A stretch of 64,000 nt of DNA from Anaerostipes sp. (GCA_028704435.1 JAQWFL010000009.1:1-64000); one strand, 5' to 3'. Numbered from the stretch's first letter, positions 50,949-60,379 are shown. Notes: a model not told the origin generated them from the letters alone. Numbers and translations are program-made.

Positions 50949-53900
50949 TTACAACGGAGGTCGGTGAATCAAATGATCCTTTGACTGTTCCTTCAATTCA
51001 TCATAAATATCACCGTAATCAGTAGTCCACTTCAAATGAAGAAGCATATCATAAACTTCATTATCATCACTAACCTTACTCTTTGATTCCAGTTTCAGAG
51101 AAAGATCCGCTAGACCGAGCATGTGATTACTTACTCTGAATGGAATATGTATTCCTAAACATGCCGATATAACATTTGACTTGGTGAGATTTTCACCCTT
51201 CTTCATATTACTTATGGTTCTGTTATCTAAACCTGTCATACTTCTCAACAGCCTTGCTGAATAATTACAGATATGTTTATCCATTAAAATATCTAGCGCC
51301 AGTCCAAATTCCTCACCATCGATTGCATTCAACATTTCCTTAGACATTTCATTTACTAGACCATATTGTGAAAGCAAGTCCTCCGTAATGAAATCATTAT
51401 AATTAAAAGCTTCATCAGCCTTTGATTTTGGAAGCTTTATATAATGAAGTGTTTGATCATTTTCATCCACAATAAATTGTAAGAAACATTCCTCTTCATG
51501 GGCCTTTGCAAATTCAGTCAATCTAATTTTTCCGTCATCAGTACGTTCCATACATTCTGATGTAGCAACGCAAAGTTTATCTTCCACATACGCAAAGCAT
51601 TCTGAATCAATGACACTTTTTACAGCCTTGCTTTCTGAATACCAATTTTCTAAAGTCTTATAGCTGACAGAAGTTTTCACCTCTCTTCCGGCATAGTCTT
51701 CATCTGTAAGCTTGACCACCACAACCTTTGGTTTATCATTCTTACTAACATTATCTGCAGTACTGCTGACAGATTGTTCTATCTCAATCACATATAAATA
51801 TGGATCTTGTCCACCAGAAAAAATAAAATCACGTAGATAATTTTCGCTATAGATTGGCAAACGTAACGGAACATACTCATCTTTAAATACATGTTTAAAG
51901 AAGCTTTCTGCCTGTGTTTTGTTTACTGATTTTTTTAATTCAGTAAATGTACCTCTGTCGTCAATATTACTTGGAGTAGCATGACGATCCAATAATTCTT
52001 TAAGCAATTCATAATAACAACCAAGGCGTCTAACAACTCGATTTATCCTTGCACGCTCATCAGCTTTCATATAATCGGTAATGTAGTCTCTAAAAGTTTT
52101 CCCTGGAACTAATTTAGCTTGGCCACTTTCTACCGCATGTATAAACCTTTCAGCATATCGCTGTTCTTCTTGTGAAAGCATTGAAAATGATCTATGCAGC
52201 TCTTTTAATGAAGCATCAACGACTCCAGGATCACTGTCGCCCTGAATCAACTTGACATACTTATCAAAATTAGAGTTCATGTAATTTGCATCAATTTTAC
52301 CAGTATCATATTCCGTAATATGAACATCAATTTCATAAGGAGCCTCTCCACCGGCTCCACCTCCGCCACCACGAGATATTTCTTTATATCTTGCTAACAA
52401 GGTCAGATATGTCTGTTCATCCAGCAACATTTTAATAGCATTTTCGTTTTGATCTTCATCTGGATATGAATTCTTATTCCAGGTAAATCCTTGAATAACA
52501 GCTGCTTCTAGATGATCAACAAACTTATTAAATTCTTTTGCAAATTTTCCAATTGCTGCTGTATCAGTAGGTAGTTTTTCAAAGTTAGCAATTCCTGAAT
52601 TTTTGAATATTTGCTCAATACTTTGAAAAAGCGTATTCATGTTTCTTAGATTGTTTGGTAATTTATCCACAAACAGTCCTGTAGGAACATCTCCTGAATA
52701 TGCCTTAACCGCTGCCTCAATATTCTTCTCCATCGTATTTGGTCTACGATAGTATTTGATGATTCCAAAAGGCTTCTCTGCCATGTTGTAAAGTCTATTT
52801 GTACGTGAAAAAGCCTGGATAAGATTCTCATACTCCATCATCTTATCTAGATACAGCGTATTTACATACTTGGAATCGAATCCTGTTAGCATCTGATTAA
52901 CCACGATAAGGATATCAATCTGTTCGTCTTTACCAATACTGTCGAATGGTTTTTTATGACCCAATCTCAGACTGACTTCTTTACGGAATTTATCATACGT
53001 AGGAATGGTATACTTCTGATTAAAATGTTTATAGTAAGCCTCTAGGATTTCGACAATTCCATCTTCCTTCTCTAAACTGCCTCCACCTTCATTATCTATA
53101 GTTGGATCGAACATAGCCGTGATAAAAAGGTCAGGAAACGCCTTAACCATCAATCTATAATAGTTAACTGCTTCCGGAATACTACTGGTTGCAAAAATAG
53201 CATGAAATTTCCTATCTCTACTATATAAAGTCCATTTCTTTTCTATATCTTCAATTACGCCATCTACATACTCATCCGTCTGATATTGTTCATTAGGAAT
53301 AAAATCTTCTATTCCTTTAGCATATTTTCCGTTTACCAGTTCGCCATACATCTTAACCTGAGATGAATCCATGTATTTAAGATACACTTTTTCTTTTTTA
53401 GGATCACTGAAAGCATCCTTCTGGTCTTTTGCTTTAGCTTTACTAAGTGCAACTTTCTCTCTCAAATCAGAGTCATCATAAATACGAACCATATACGGAT
53501 CGAAACCCAGTACGTTTTTATCCCTAATTCCATCACCTAACGTGTATCTGTGAATTTCATCACCAAATATTATTGGAGTTGTACTATCTTTTTTTGCATT
53601 TAAGTCTTGAATAGGAGTTCCCGTAAATCCGAAAATCAGAGCATTTTTAAAGGTGTTCTTTATATCAACAAGCATATCGCCAAATGTAGAACGATGGCAT
53701 TCATCTATGATAATGACCATTCTTTTACGCTGAACAATCTTTAAATCCGCTTCTATATTAGCGACGTCTTCTCTTGCGATATTACTTAACTTCTGAATAG
53801 ATGTGACAATCAAAGTATTATCAGAATCCGGACTTTTTAATTTTGACATTAGAATGTCAGTATTTTCAGTTGCCTGAACAGATTCTGCTCCAGTAGCAAA

Positions 53901-54935
53901 CGAACGATATTCTTTAAGTGACTGTATTCCTAATTCTTTTCTATCGACAAGGAAAATCACTTTTTCTGCATCGTGATTGGCTGCTACCAACTGAGCAGCC
54001 TTAAAACTAGTCATAGTTTTTCCGCTACCAGTCGTATGCCATACATGACCCCCAAGTTGCTTTTTGTCATCCCAATGACTCTTTTTTTCTGCAACAATAT
54101 TAGCAATTCCAACCGCTGCGTAGTACTGATAACTTCTCATTACTTTTAACTGGCCTTCGTCGGTATCTGCGATTGTATAGAAGCCAATTAGCATGTGTGC
54201 CATTGGAATAGATAAAAATTTCTTGATAAATGTATACCAATCATTTATAGGATTGTTATTAAAATCTGCCCAGTGGAAATAAAACGCTTTATTAAATACG
54301 CCCTTTTCCCCAGGATTTGCAAAATATACGGACTCCCTAGGCTGCATCGCCACGAAGATCTGTACTAGAGAAAAAATCCCTCTAAACACACCCTCATGTG
54401 AATATTTTTCTATTTGATTGTATGCTTCACTAACAGGAATACCGCTGCGTTTTAATTCCATGTGAATGACCGGCATACCATTAATCAGCAACATCAAGTC
54501 ACCCCTTCTACTATTTAGAATAGGTGACTTTGTTTTAAACTTGGGCTGTTGAACAATCTGATATCTGCTCTGCCCTAATGCAATTTCCTGGCGATCATAA
54601 ATCTTTAAAGAAATCTCTTTACCAAGATGAATTGGATCATTAGGGTTATCACGGGTAATAGATATACTGCGACCATTAATAAATTCATTTAAAGCCATTG
54701 GTGACTGCAGATTTCGAATTTGATCTAAAATCTGTGCCATTTCACCAGAAGTTAAAGGCTGGTCGTTTAAACGCGTTCCTTGCTTATTATTATTGAATAA
54801 TATGTTGGCCCAATTCTGAATCAAATCTTCTTCAGACGGATATCTAATAACATCAGATTCCCATCCATGTTCAATAAGTGCCTTTATCACAGTTTCTTCG
54901 AAATCTTTTTCTTCATTAAAAACAATATCTGACAA
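50949..54935 (-). CDS. hsdR: Type I restriction enzyme R subunit with C-terminal extension
   Basis: DLMLLINGMPVIHMELKRSG nuclease region; HTTGSGKTMTSFKAAQL; IIIDECHRS; FGFTGTPI; VVNQMLTGFDSKYVNTLYLDK. Confidence 0.95.
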   Translation of the reverse strand: MSDIVFNEEKDFEETVIKALIEHGWESDVIRYPSEEDLIQNWANILFNNNKQGTRLNDQPLTSGEMAQILDQIRNLQSPMALNEFINGRSISITRDNPNDPIHLGKEISLKIYDRQEIALGQSRYQIVQQPKFKTKSPILNSRRGDLMLLINGMPVIHMELKRSGIPVSEAYNQIEKYSHEGVFRGIFSLVQIFVAMQPRESVYFANPGEKGVFNKAFYFHWADFNNNPINDWYTFIKKFLSIPMAHMLIGFYTIADTDEGQLKVMRSYQYYAAVGIANIVAEKKSHWDDKKQLGGHVWHTTGSGKTMTSFKAAQLVAANHDAEKVIFLVDRKELGIQSLKEYRSFATGAESVQATENTDILMSKLKSPDSDNTLIVTSIQKLSNIAREDVANIEADLKIVQRKRMVIIIDECHRSTFGDMLVDIKNTFKNALIFGFTGTPIQDLNAKKDSTTPIIFGDEIHRYTLGDGIRDKNVLGFDPYMVRIYDDSDLREKVALSKAKAKDQKDAFSDPKKEKVYLKYMDSSQVKMYGELVNGKYAKGIEDFIPNEQYQTDEYVDGVIEDIEKKWTLYSRDRKFHAIFATSSIPEAVNYYRLMVKAFPDLFITAMFDPTIDNEGGGSLEKEDGIVEILEAYYKHFNQKYTIPTYDKFRKEVSLRLGHKKPFDSIGKDEQIDILIVVNQMLTGFDSKYVNTLYLDKMMEYENLIQAFSRTNRLYNMAEKPFGIIKYYRRPNTMEKNIEAAVKAYSGDVPTGLFVDKLPNNLRNMNTLFQSIEQIFKNSGIANFEKLPTDTAAIGKFAKEFNKFVDHLEAAVIQGFTWNKNSYPDEDQNENAIKMLLDEQTYLTLLARYKEISRGGGGGAGGEAPYEIDVHITEYDTGKIDANYMNSNFDKYVKLIQGDSDPGVVDASLKELHRSFSMLSQEEQRYAERFIHAVESGQAKLVPGKTFRDYITDYMKADERARINRVVRRLGCYYELLKELLDRHATPSNIDDRGTFTELKKSVNKTQAESFFKHVFKDEYVPLRLPIYSENYLRDFIFSGGQDPYLYVIEIEQSVSSTADNVSKNDKPKVVVVKLTDEDYAGREVKTSVSYKTLENWYSESKAVKSVIDSECFAYVEDKLCVATSECMERTDDGKIRLTEFAKAHEEECFLQFIVDENDQTLHYIKLPKSKADEAFNYNDFITEDLLSQYGLVNEMSKEMLNAIDGEEFGLALDILMDKHICNYSARLLRSMTGLDNRTISNMKKGENLTKSNVISACLGIHIPFRVSNHMLGLADLSLKLESKSKVSDDNEVYDMLLHLKWTTDYGDIYDELKEQSKDHLIHRPPL

Positions 54936-54947
54936 GTATATCCCCCC

Positions 54948-56051
54948 TTACACGAACATCTTTTGAAGACATCCTTTTTTCATTCTTTTTGTTAATTCTA
55001 ATTCTTGTCCTGCATACACCATCATCTCGTCAAGCTTTTGTAAAAATTCAGCTATTTTCTTTTGCTCTCTAATATCATCTGGTACTCGAACAACTATTTT
55101 GCTAAATGAAGGATATTTTAAATTCCAAGTATCAGAAGTCAGTCCTTGTGAATTAACCTCGAAAACATGTGTTATATCTTTTTTCTTAAACATATATGCA
55201 AAAAATTGAGAATCAATTCCTTCTTTAGGTTTTACTACGGTATATGCAGGGCTCACAATACCTTCATAAGTGGAACATCCACTTGCTCCTTGCCACATTC
55301 TCATAGAATTATAAGCGATATCACCTACACACACTTTTTTGTACTTTGATTTATCACTATTAGAATTGTCATGTCGGTCCAAGTCAGAAAACTTCTTTAT
55401 TCCAGATCCAATTGTTACAGATAACAATTCTCCACCTGGCATGTTTTCCACTCTTTCATCAAAACATGATCCTAGTGTTCTTTTTTTCCATTCCGATAAA
55501 AATCCTTCAAACCTTATTTCTGGAACTTTCTCATCATTTTGAGGAAACATCTTCTGAAGGCACGATTTTTTCATATCTTGTAATTTTTCCAACTTTAACT
55601 GGTGAAGGGTGATAAGGCCAGTTGTTTCATCCAAATAGGTTGCTATTCTTGTCTGTTCGTCCTTTTTGGGATATAGGAAACTCATAGTTAAAAACTCATT
55701 GTAACTGATGCTTCTGCCGTCACGAATGCCATAAGTCACTGTTTCCAAACGACGAATAAACTCCTCTGAAGAAAAGACATATTTCCAATAATTATCGTCG
55801 TGCTTTTCCTGCTCTTGAAAGCCAAAAACCGTGTAAGCAGGCGAGGTTATGCCCTCTATTGCCGAGTGAGCAAAACCACCTTGAAAAGAACGAAGATGAA
55901 TAACAAACTGTCCCGGAACAACTCTTTTATAGCCTTCTTCATTTTTCTTGTCGTGAAAAATATTGATGCCGTTATCATCTCTTTTTATCATTCCACGGTC
56001 TTGTGTTGCAGACAAAACAGGAAGTTCAGGAGTTTTATCATTTTTACTCAT
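54948..56051 (-). CDS. hsdS: Type I restriction specificity subunit, apparently shortened first TRD
   Basis: Two TRD-like halves separated by LKLEKLQDMKKSCLQKMFPQNDEKVPEIRFEGFLSEWKKRTLG; ends LELTKRMKKGCLQKMFV. Confidence 0.93.
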   Translation of the reverse strand: MSKNDKTPELPVLSATQDRGMIKRDDNGINIFHDKKNEEGYKRVVPGQFVIHLRSFQGGFAHSAIEGITSPAYTVFGFQEQEKHDDNYWKYVFSSEEFIRRLETVTYGIRDGRSISYNEFLTMSFLYPKKDEQTRIATYLDETTGLITLHQLKLEKLQDMKKSCLQKMFPQNDEKVPEIRFEGFLSEWKKRTLGSCFDERVENMPGGELLSVTIGSGIKKFSDLDRHDNSNSDKSKYKKVCVGDIAYNSMRMWQGASGCSTYEGIVSPAYTVVKPKEGIDSQFFAYMFKKKDITHVFEVNSQGLTSDTWNLKYPSFSKIVVRVPDDIREQKKIAEFLQKLDEMMVYAGQELELTKRMKKGCLQKMFV

Positions 56052-56054
56052 TTC

Positions 56055-58811
56055 TTATACCTCCATGTACTTCTTAAATTCTGCAAGACCCTCCAAATCA
56101 TTATTTTGACCAGATAATTCATCAATCATCTCAATAATAGATTTAGCAGTCTTTGCTTTCTTTGATTCAATGTCTTTGTATGTTGTTGCATACTTAGCTT
56201 TTAATTCTTCAATGTCAAAAATCAATAAAGATACAACATCGCCTGGTATGGTCTTAAGACCTAATGTGATAGGCTTTATCCATTTCAACTCAAGAAGATG
56301 CAATGCATCCTCCTCTTCTAAATTTTTAATTGTTGCTATAGTTGCCGCTTCTAGATCTGACTTTTGAGTTTTTACCATTTTCTTTAACTCGCTCTCTTCA
56401 TCCATAAGAAGCATCACTTTTTTCATTTTTGCTTCAAACGATTCCTCCTGAAATTCGGACTCCATTTGTAACTGTAATATTCGAGAATTTACAGCAGGTT
56501 TTCCGAAAGTACCATCTTTATTTGCAGTCATAGCGTTCCATTTAACAAAAGAATTAGCTTCAATAAAAGCTGTCTTGTCCTTCTTCGCTGAAAAAGCGAG
56601 ATAGTCCTTTAATGCGTTTATCTCCGGGTTTTCCACATCTGCTAACGCTTCAGCAACATATGCCTTTACTTCTTTTCCAACAAACGCATTCTTATCATCA
56701 TTTGTAATTGATTGTTCAAGCTCATCCTCTTCAAGTGACTCTAATATCTCAGTATACAAATTATTAATTTCAATCAATCTAGATTCGCCAGACTGAATTT
56801 CAGACAATTTGTCATAATGAAATTCTTCTTGTACAAGCTCAAATGGTAAAATGTGACCTTCCCAACCTTCCTGTACCTCAGTTACTTCATCCTCGTCTTC
56901 CTTCTTTTTCTTTACTACCATATTGGGATCAACCTGGAATATTGCATCAAATCCTTCACCCTGAATCATTTCTAAGTCAGAAGTAATTGTTTCCCAGTTT
57001 TCAGAAAGAATCTGAAACGTCTTATATTGATCCATTAATTTTACATTTGCAATTCTACTAAAAACATCAGCACAGACATCTTCTTTAAGGCTCTGCACGT
57101 TGACATCAAGAATATCTTCAATCAAACAATTTCTTAATTTTTCTTCAAAGCCTTCAAATCCTAAATTGTATTTCGCAATATAATCGGAAACAGATGTGAA
57201 ATCAGACACTGAGCTTTCTATATTGTCAGCCACAACTTTAACATAATCACTTGAAAGTTTACCAAAAATCTCCTCACGCAAACCTGGAAATGCATCCCAG
57301 TATTTCTGAAGCGTTTCTACTTCTGTCTTCGGAATTCCCCCAAACATAATAGAATGAATATCCCACGGCTCCTCATCATCGGATGTATCTACATATCTAG
57401 GTATATTTAAATTGTATTCATTTCCTCGTATATCGTCCTTTGAGACTAATTTTGCGAATTTCTCTACAGATTTCCTTGCCTTCATTGTATCAACGATTTC
57501 TCTGATATCTCTTGCTCTTAATTTATTGTTTTTACCTACTTTCTCAAATCTTTTAGAGGCATCTATAACCAAGACATCAGAATCAGGTCTTGTTCTTTTC
57601 AACACCATAATAATTGTTGGAATACCCGTTCCAAAGAAAATGTTCGCAGGTAAACCTATAATAGTCTCTATGTGATTTCGTTCAATCAGAGTTTTTCTAA
57701 TTGTTTCTTCTTCTCCACCTCTAAATAAAACACCATGAGGCAAGACAATAGTCATAATTCCATCGTCCTCTAAATGATAAAGTTCATGAAGTAAAAAAGC
57801 ATAGTCTGCTTTCGCCTTTGGAGCAACTCCAAACTCCTTAAAGCGTGGATCATATTCTTTATTTTTGGGATCCCATTTTTGTGAGTATGGTGGGTTAGAA
57901 ACAACTGCATCCACTTTAACAAGCGAATATGTCTCATCCTTGTTTTCATCCGTCTCAAAAAATGGCCAGTCATCTTCAAGCGTATCTCCGTTTCTAACAT
58001 TAATATTTGATGGATTTATGCCACGCATAACCAGATTCATACGAGTTAAGTTATATGTATTCTCCTTCAATTCCTGTGCATAGTAATCAATCTTATTCTC
58101 ACCTTCAATATATTGAGCCATCGATGCACCAATATTAATCAATAAGGAACCGGAACCAGATGTAGGATCATATATTTTAATATGTTCTCTATCTTTAAGA
58201 TGGCTAGCAACTATTTCAGACATCAAAACAGATACTTCATGTGGAGTATAGAATTCTCCTGCTTTCTTTCCGGCATTAGCAGCAAACATACTTATGAGAT
58301 ACTCATAAATAAATCCCAAAATATCGTAGCCTTGTTTTCCATCCATCGGAATTCTCTTAATCAACTTAAGTAGGGCTTTTATTGATTTTGTCTGCTTTGT
58401 GGATGTCTCTCCAAGCTTTGAGAGACCACTTTGTAATGTCTTAAAAATATTTTCAAATAGTTTCTTATAGGTTGGCTCAATATTTGTATCAAAATTGCTC
58501 AATGCATCCCTTACATCAGATACGTCAAAATCGTCACCCTTAGAAAGCCACGTTGAAAATAAATCCTCGTAAGCGATAAAGTATCCAATATTCTCGCTGA
58601 TGTGTTTCACAAGTTTTTCGTCATCTGCTGTCACTTTCCTAATATCATCATCTGTATACTTCTCATCTTTCAGAAACGAAACTTCACGATCCGAAAGATA
58701 CTTATAAAACATAAATCCAAGTATATAGTCCTTATATTCGTTTGCTTCTATCTTTGATCTCATCTGATTGGCGGACTGCCAAATAGTAGATGCTAATTGT
58801 TGTTTATTCAT
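56055..58811 (-). CDS. hsdM: Type I restriction-modification methyltransferase subunit
   Basis: AGEFYTPHEVSVLM, IYDPTSGSGSLLINIG, VDAVVSNPPYSQKW. Confidence 0.96.
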   Translation of the reverse strand: MNKQQLASTIWQSANQMRSKIEANEYKDYILGFMFYKYLSDREVSFLKDEKYTDDDIRKVTADDEKLVKHISENIGYFIAYEDLFSTWLSKGDDFDVSDVRDALSNFDTNIEPTYKKLFENIFKTLQSGLSKLGETSTKQTKSIKALLKLIKRIPMDGKQGYDILGFIYEYLISMFAANAGKKAGEFYTPHEVSVLMSEIVASHLKDREHIKIYDPTSGSGSLLINIGASMAQYIEGENKIDYYAQELKENTYNLTRMNLVMRGINPSNINVRNGDTLEDDWPFFETDENKDETYSLVKVDAVVSNPPYSQKWDPKNKEYDPRFKEFGVAPKAKADYAFLLHELYHLEDDGIMTIVLPHGVLFRGGEEETIRKTLIERNHIETIIGLPANIFFGTGIPTIIMVLKRTRPDSDVLVIDASKRFEKVGKNNKLRARDIREIVDTMKARKSVEKFAKLVSKDDIRGNEYNLNIPRYVDTSDDEEPWDIHSIMFGGIPKTEVETLQKYWDAFPGLREEIFGKLSSDYVKVVADNIESSVSDFTSVSDYIAKYNLGFEGFEEKLRNCLIEDILDVNVQSLKEDVCADVFSRIANVKLMDQYKTFQILSENWETITSDLEMIQGEGFDAIFQVDPNMVVKKKKEDEDEVTEVQEGWEGHILPFELVQEEFHYDKLSEIQSGESRLIEINNLYTEILESLEEDELEQSITNDDKNAFVGKEVKAYVAEALADVENPEINALKDYLAFSAKKDKTAFIEANSFVKWNAMTANKDGTFGKPAVNSRILQLQMESEFQEESFEAKMKKVMLLMDEESELKKMVKTQKSDLEAATIATIKNLEEEDALHLLELKWIKPITLGLKTIPGDVVSLLIFDIEELKAKYATTYKDIESKKAKTAKSIIEMIDELSGQNNDLEGLAEFKKYMEV

Positions 58812-58848
58812 CTAGTTTTACCTCCTGCCGCTAATGTTGCGGGGTTAT

Positions 58849-59046
58849 TTAATTATTTGCAGCTTTGCCACTTCGAGCCCATTCCTCAAGTTCAGAATAT
58901 TTGAACTTCCAAGCCTTACCAATTCTTCTTCTTGGAATATTCTTACCCTTGCGAATCCAATCACGAATTGTTGCTGGCTTTACTCCTAAGAATTCTGCCG
59001 CTTCATTTGTCCCAATCCATTTTTCTTCATTATTGGTAGTACTCAT
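58849..59046 (-). CDS. Helix-turn-helix (excisionase/MerR-like) DNA-binding protein
   Basis: WIGTNEAAEFLGVKPATIRDWIRKGKNIPRRRIGKAWKFKYSELEEWARS. Confidence 0.9.
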   Translation of the reverse strand: MSTTNNEEKWIGTNEAAEFLGVKPATIRDWIRKGKNIPRRRIGKAWKFKYSELEEWARSGKAANN

Positions 59047-59255
59047 AGGTTCTCCTTTTCTAAATATACTAAGCTAATTTTTATTATACATCTTTTTCTG
59101 TCAAACTTCAATCATTTGTCTCCGTTTATATATGTTTGCGTGGTGGCAATTATAAAAGAAAATTTTTTTGTTGAACTTTCTTCAACATTTATACTGCTTT
59201 CCATATGCAATTACACATGTCTATTTTTAATAAAGTCCTTAATTTCAAGTATGTA

Positions 59256-59287
59256 GCCCGTTGAAGAATATTCAACGGGCATTTTTT
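59256..59287 (+). terminator. Plus-strand intrinsic terminator with no annotated upstream gene
   Basis: GCCCGTTGAA-gaata-TTCAACGGGC followed by ATTTTTT. Confidence 0.8.
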
Positions 59288-59312
59288 ACGTTTACTGTAT
59301 GATGCAATCAAG

Positions 59313-59416
59313 AGTTGTGAAACCCCTCATCGGATGATGCGTTCCCCGATCAAGAACGGTCCTATCTGACTCTGATGAACAACTAAATATTAACCCAGCC
59401 TAATAGGACGAGCTGG
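59313..59416 (+). ncRNA. Candidate pseudoknotted structured RNA/leader upstream of the sigma-like gene
   Basis: Complementary segments AGTTGT/ACAACT, ATCGG/CCGAT, CGTTC/GAACG, GTCCTAT/ATAGGAC, CCAGC/GCTGG, several mutually crossing. Confidence 0.45.
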
Positions 59417-59440
59417 CCAAACCACGAGGAGGAAACTCTT

Positions 59441-59599
59441 ATGGCAAAGGCCGACGAAATTAGGATAGCAGGTCATTGGATTTCCTCCATGTCAATCACA
59501 GGAGGAAAAAACAATGACAAAAAAAGTAACGAACAACCAGCAGTTGATCGATGTGTATATGCCTATCAGCCGCGAAGACGCAAAGGCGATGGGATATAA
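59441..59599 (+). CDS. Small ORF (52 aa) with strong RBS, 3' part overlapping the sigma-like gene in another frame
   Basis: AGGAGG at about 59427-59432, ATG at 59441; MAKADEIRIAGHWISSMSITGGKNNDKKSNEQPAVDRCVYAYQPRRRKGDGI. Confidence 0.4.
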   Translation: MAKADEIRIAGHWISSMSITGGKNNDKKSNEQPAVDRCVYAYQPRRRKGDGI

Positions 59600-60131
59600 G
59601 AGCACCGATATTGTCGTTCGCCACATTGGTGTGAAGAACGTAACCTGCATCAGAACCCAGGCTACATCAGAGTTTGCGGAGAAGTACAACCGCATGCTTG
59701 AGAATGAGCAACGAGCAGAATTCCGTGAGAAACGCTGTCTTGTATCTGACGGAAAAGGTGGATTTATCCGCTGCCCAGAATGCAATCACTGTGACAAGTG
59801 CGAAAAACACCTGGAGTTCAACTTCACAACAAACAAGCCTGTATCACTTGAAAAGCTGACCCAGGGCGATACGGAAGATGACAAAACCATCGATATTGAG
59901 GGCCGCTACGAATCGCAGACAGATATACTGAGCCATATCATTCTTGAAGACCTGATTCAATATTTAGGCACCTTCGAAGGCAAACAATATGACCGCATCT
60001 TCCAGATGCTGTACAACCAGCATGGCACAAAGGAAATTGCAGACGAGCTTGGTTTGGCATGGAGCACCGCAAAGGATGCCATCACAAAAGTTCGTAAGCT
60101 CGCGCAGGAGTACACAAATCTGACTAAATAA
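59514..60131 (+). CDS. Sigma-70-like/sigma factor region 4-containing protein with internal Cys-rich insert (mobile-element type)
   Basis: C-term HTH QHGTKEIADELGLAWSTAKDAITKVRKLAQEY; CPECNHCDKCEKH Cys cluster; RBS AGGAGG just upstream. Confidence 0.75.
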   Translation: MTKKVTNNQQLIDVYMPISREDAKAMGYKSTDIVVRHIGVKNVTCIRTQATSEFAEKYNRMLENEQRAEFREKRCLVSDGKGGFIRCPECNHCDKCEKHLEFNFTTNKPVSLEKLTQGDTEDDKTIDIEGRYESQTDILSHIILEDLIQYLGTFEGKQYDRIFQMLYNQHGTKEIADELGLAWSTAKDAITKVRKLAQEYTNLTK

Positions 60132-60135
60132 CACA

Positions 60136-60179
60136 AAGGAGCCTTGCACCGTCATTTGATTGATGATGCTTGGCTCCTT
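60136..60179 (+). terminator. Hairpin downstream of the sigma-like gene
   Basis: AAAGGAGCC...GGCTCCTT followed by CTTTAT. Confidence 0.6.
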
Positions 60180-60290
60180 CTTTATGCTTATATTCACCCA
60201 AAAAATGCAGTTCAATCAAGCTGTCAACTCAGCACCCCATTTAGCCATTCTGTCATCTCGACCTATGCTCGTCGATATGTTTCCGCGAAG

Positions 60291-60350
60291 CAAAAAGAAA
60301 AGAGCCTTCTGCCGGTCGTTCCTACTGCAATAGCAGGTAACCGGGCAGAA
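60291..60350 (-). terminator. Likely rlmD intrinsic terminator (long hairpin plus T-rich tract on minus strand)
   Basis: TTCTGCCGGT ... ACCgGGCAGAA with AAAAAGAAAAGAG on its left. Confidence 0.65.
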
Positions 60351-60379
60351 AGTCCTTGTTTCAAGCCTCTTCAACACTA

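Noticed and set aside
59313-59384. Hammerhead ribozyme: CTGATGA (59372-59378) and GAAA (59319-59322) flanked by ACAACT/AGTTGT as a stem II-like pair
   Set aside because: I could not find a stem III ending in UH nor a stem I between cleavage site and CTGATGA; the core match is probably coincidental, though worth a motif scan.
59492-59785. Minus-strand ORF opposite the sigma-like gene
   Set aside because: Antisense shadow of a well-supported coding region; no recognisable domain.
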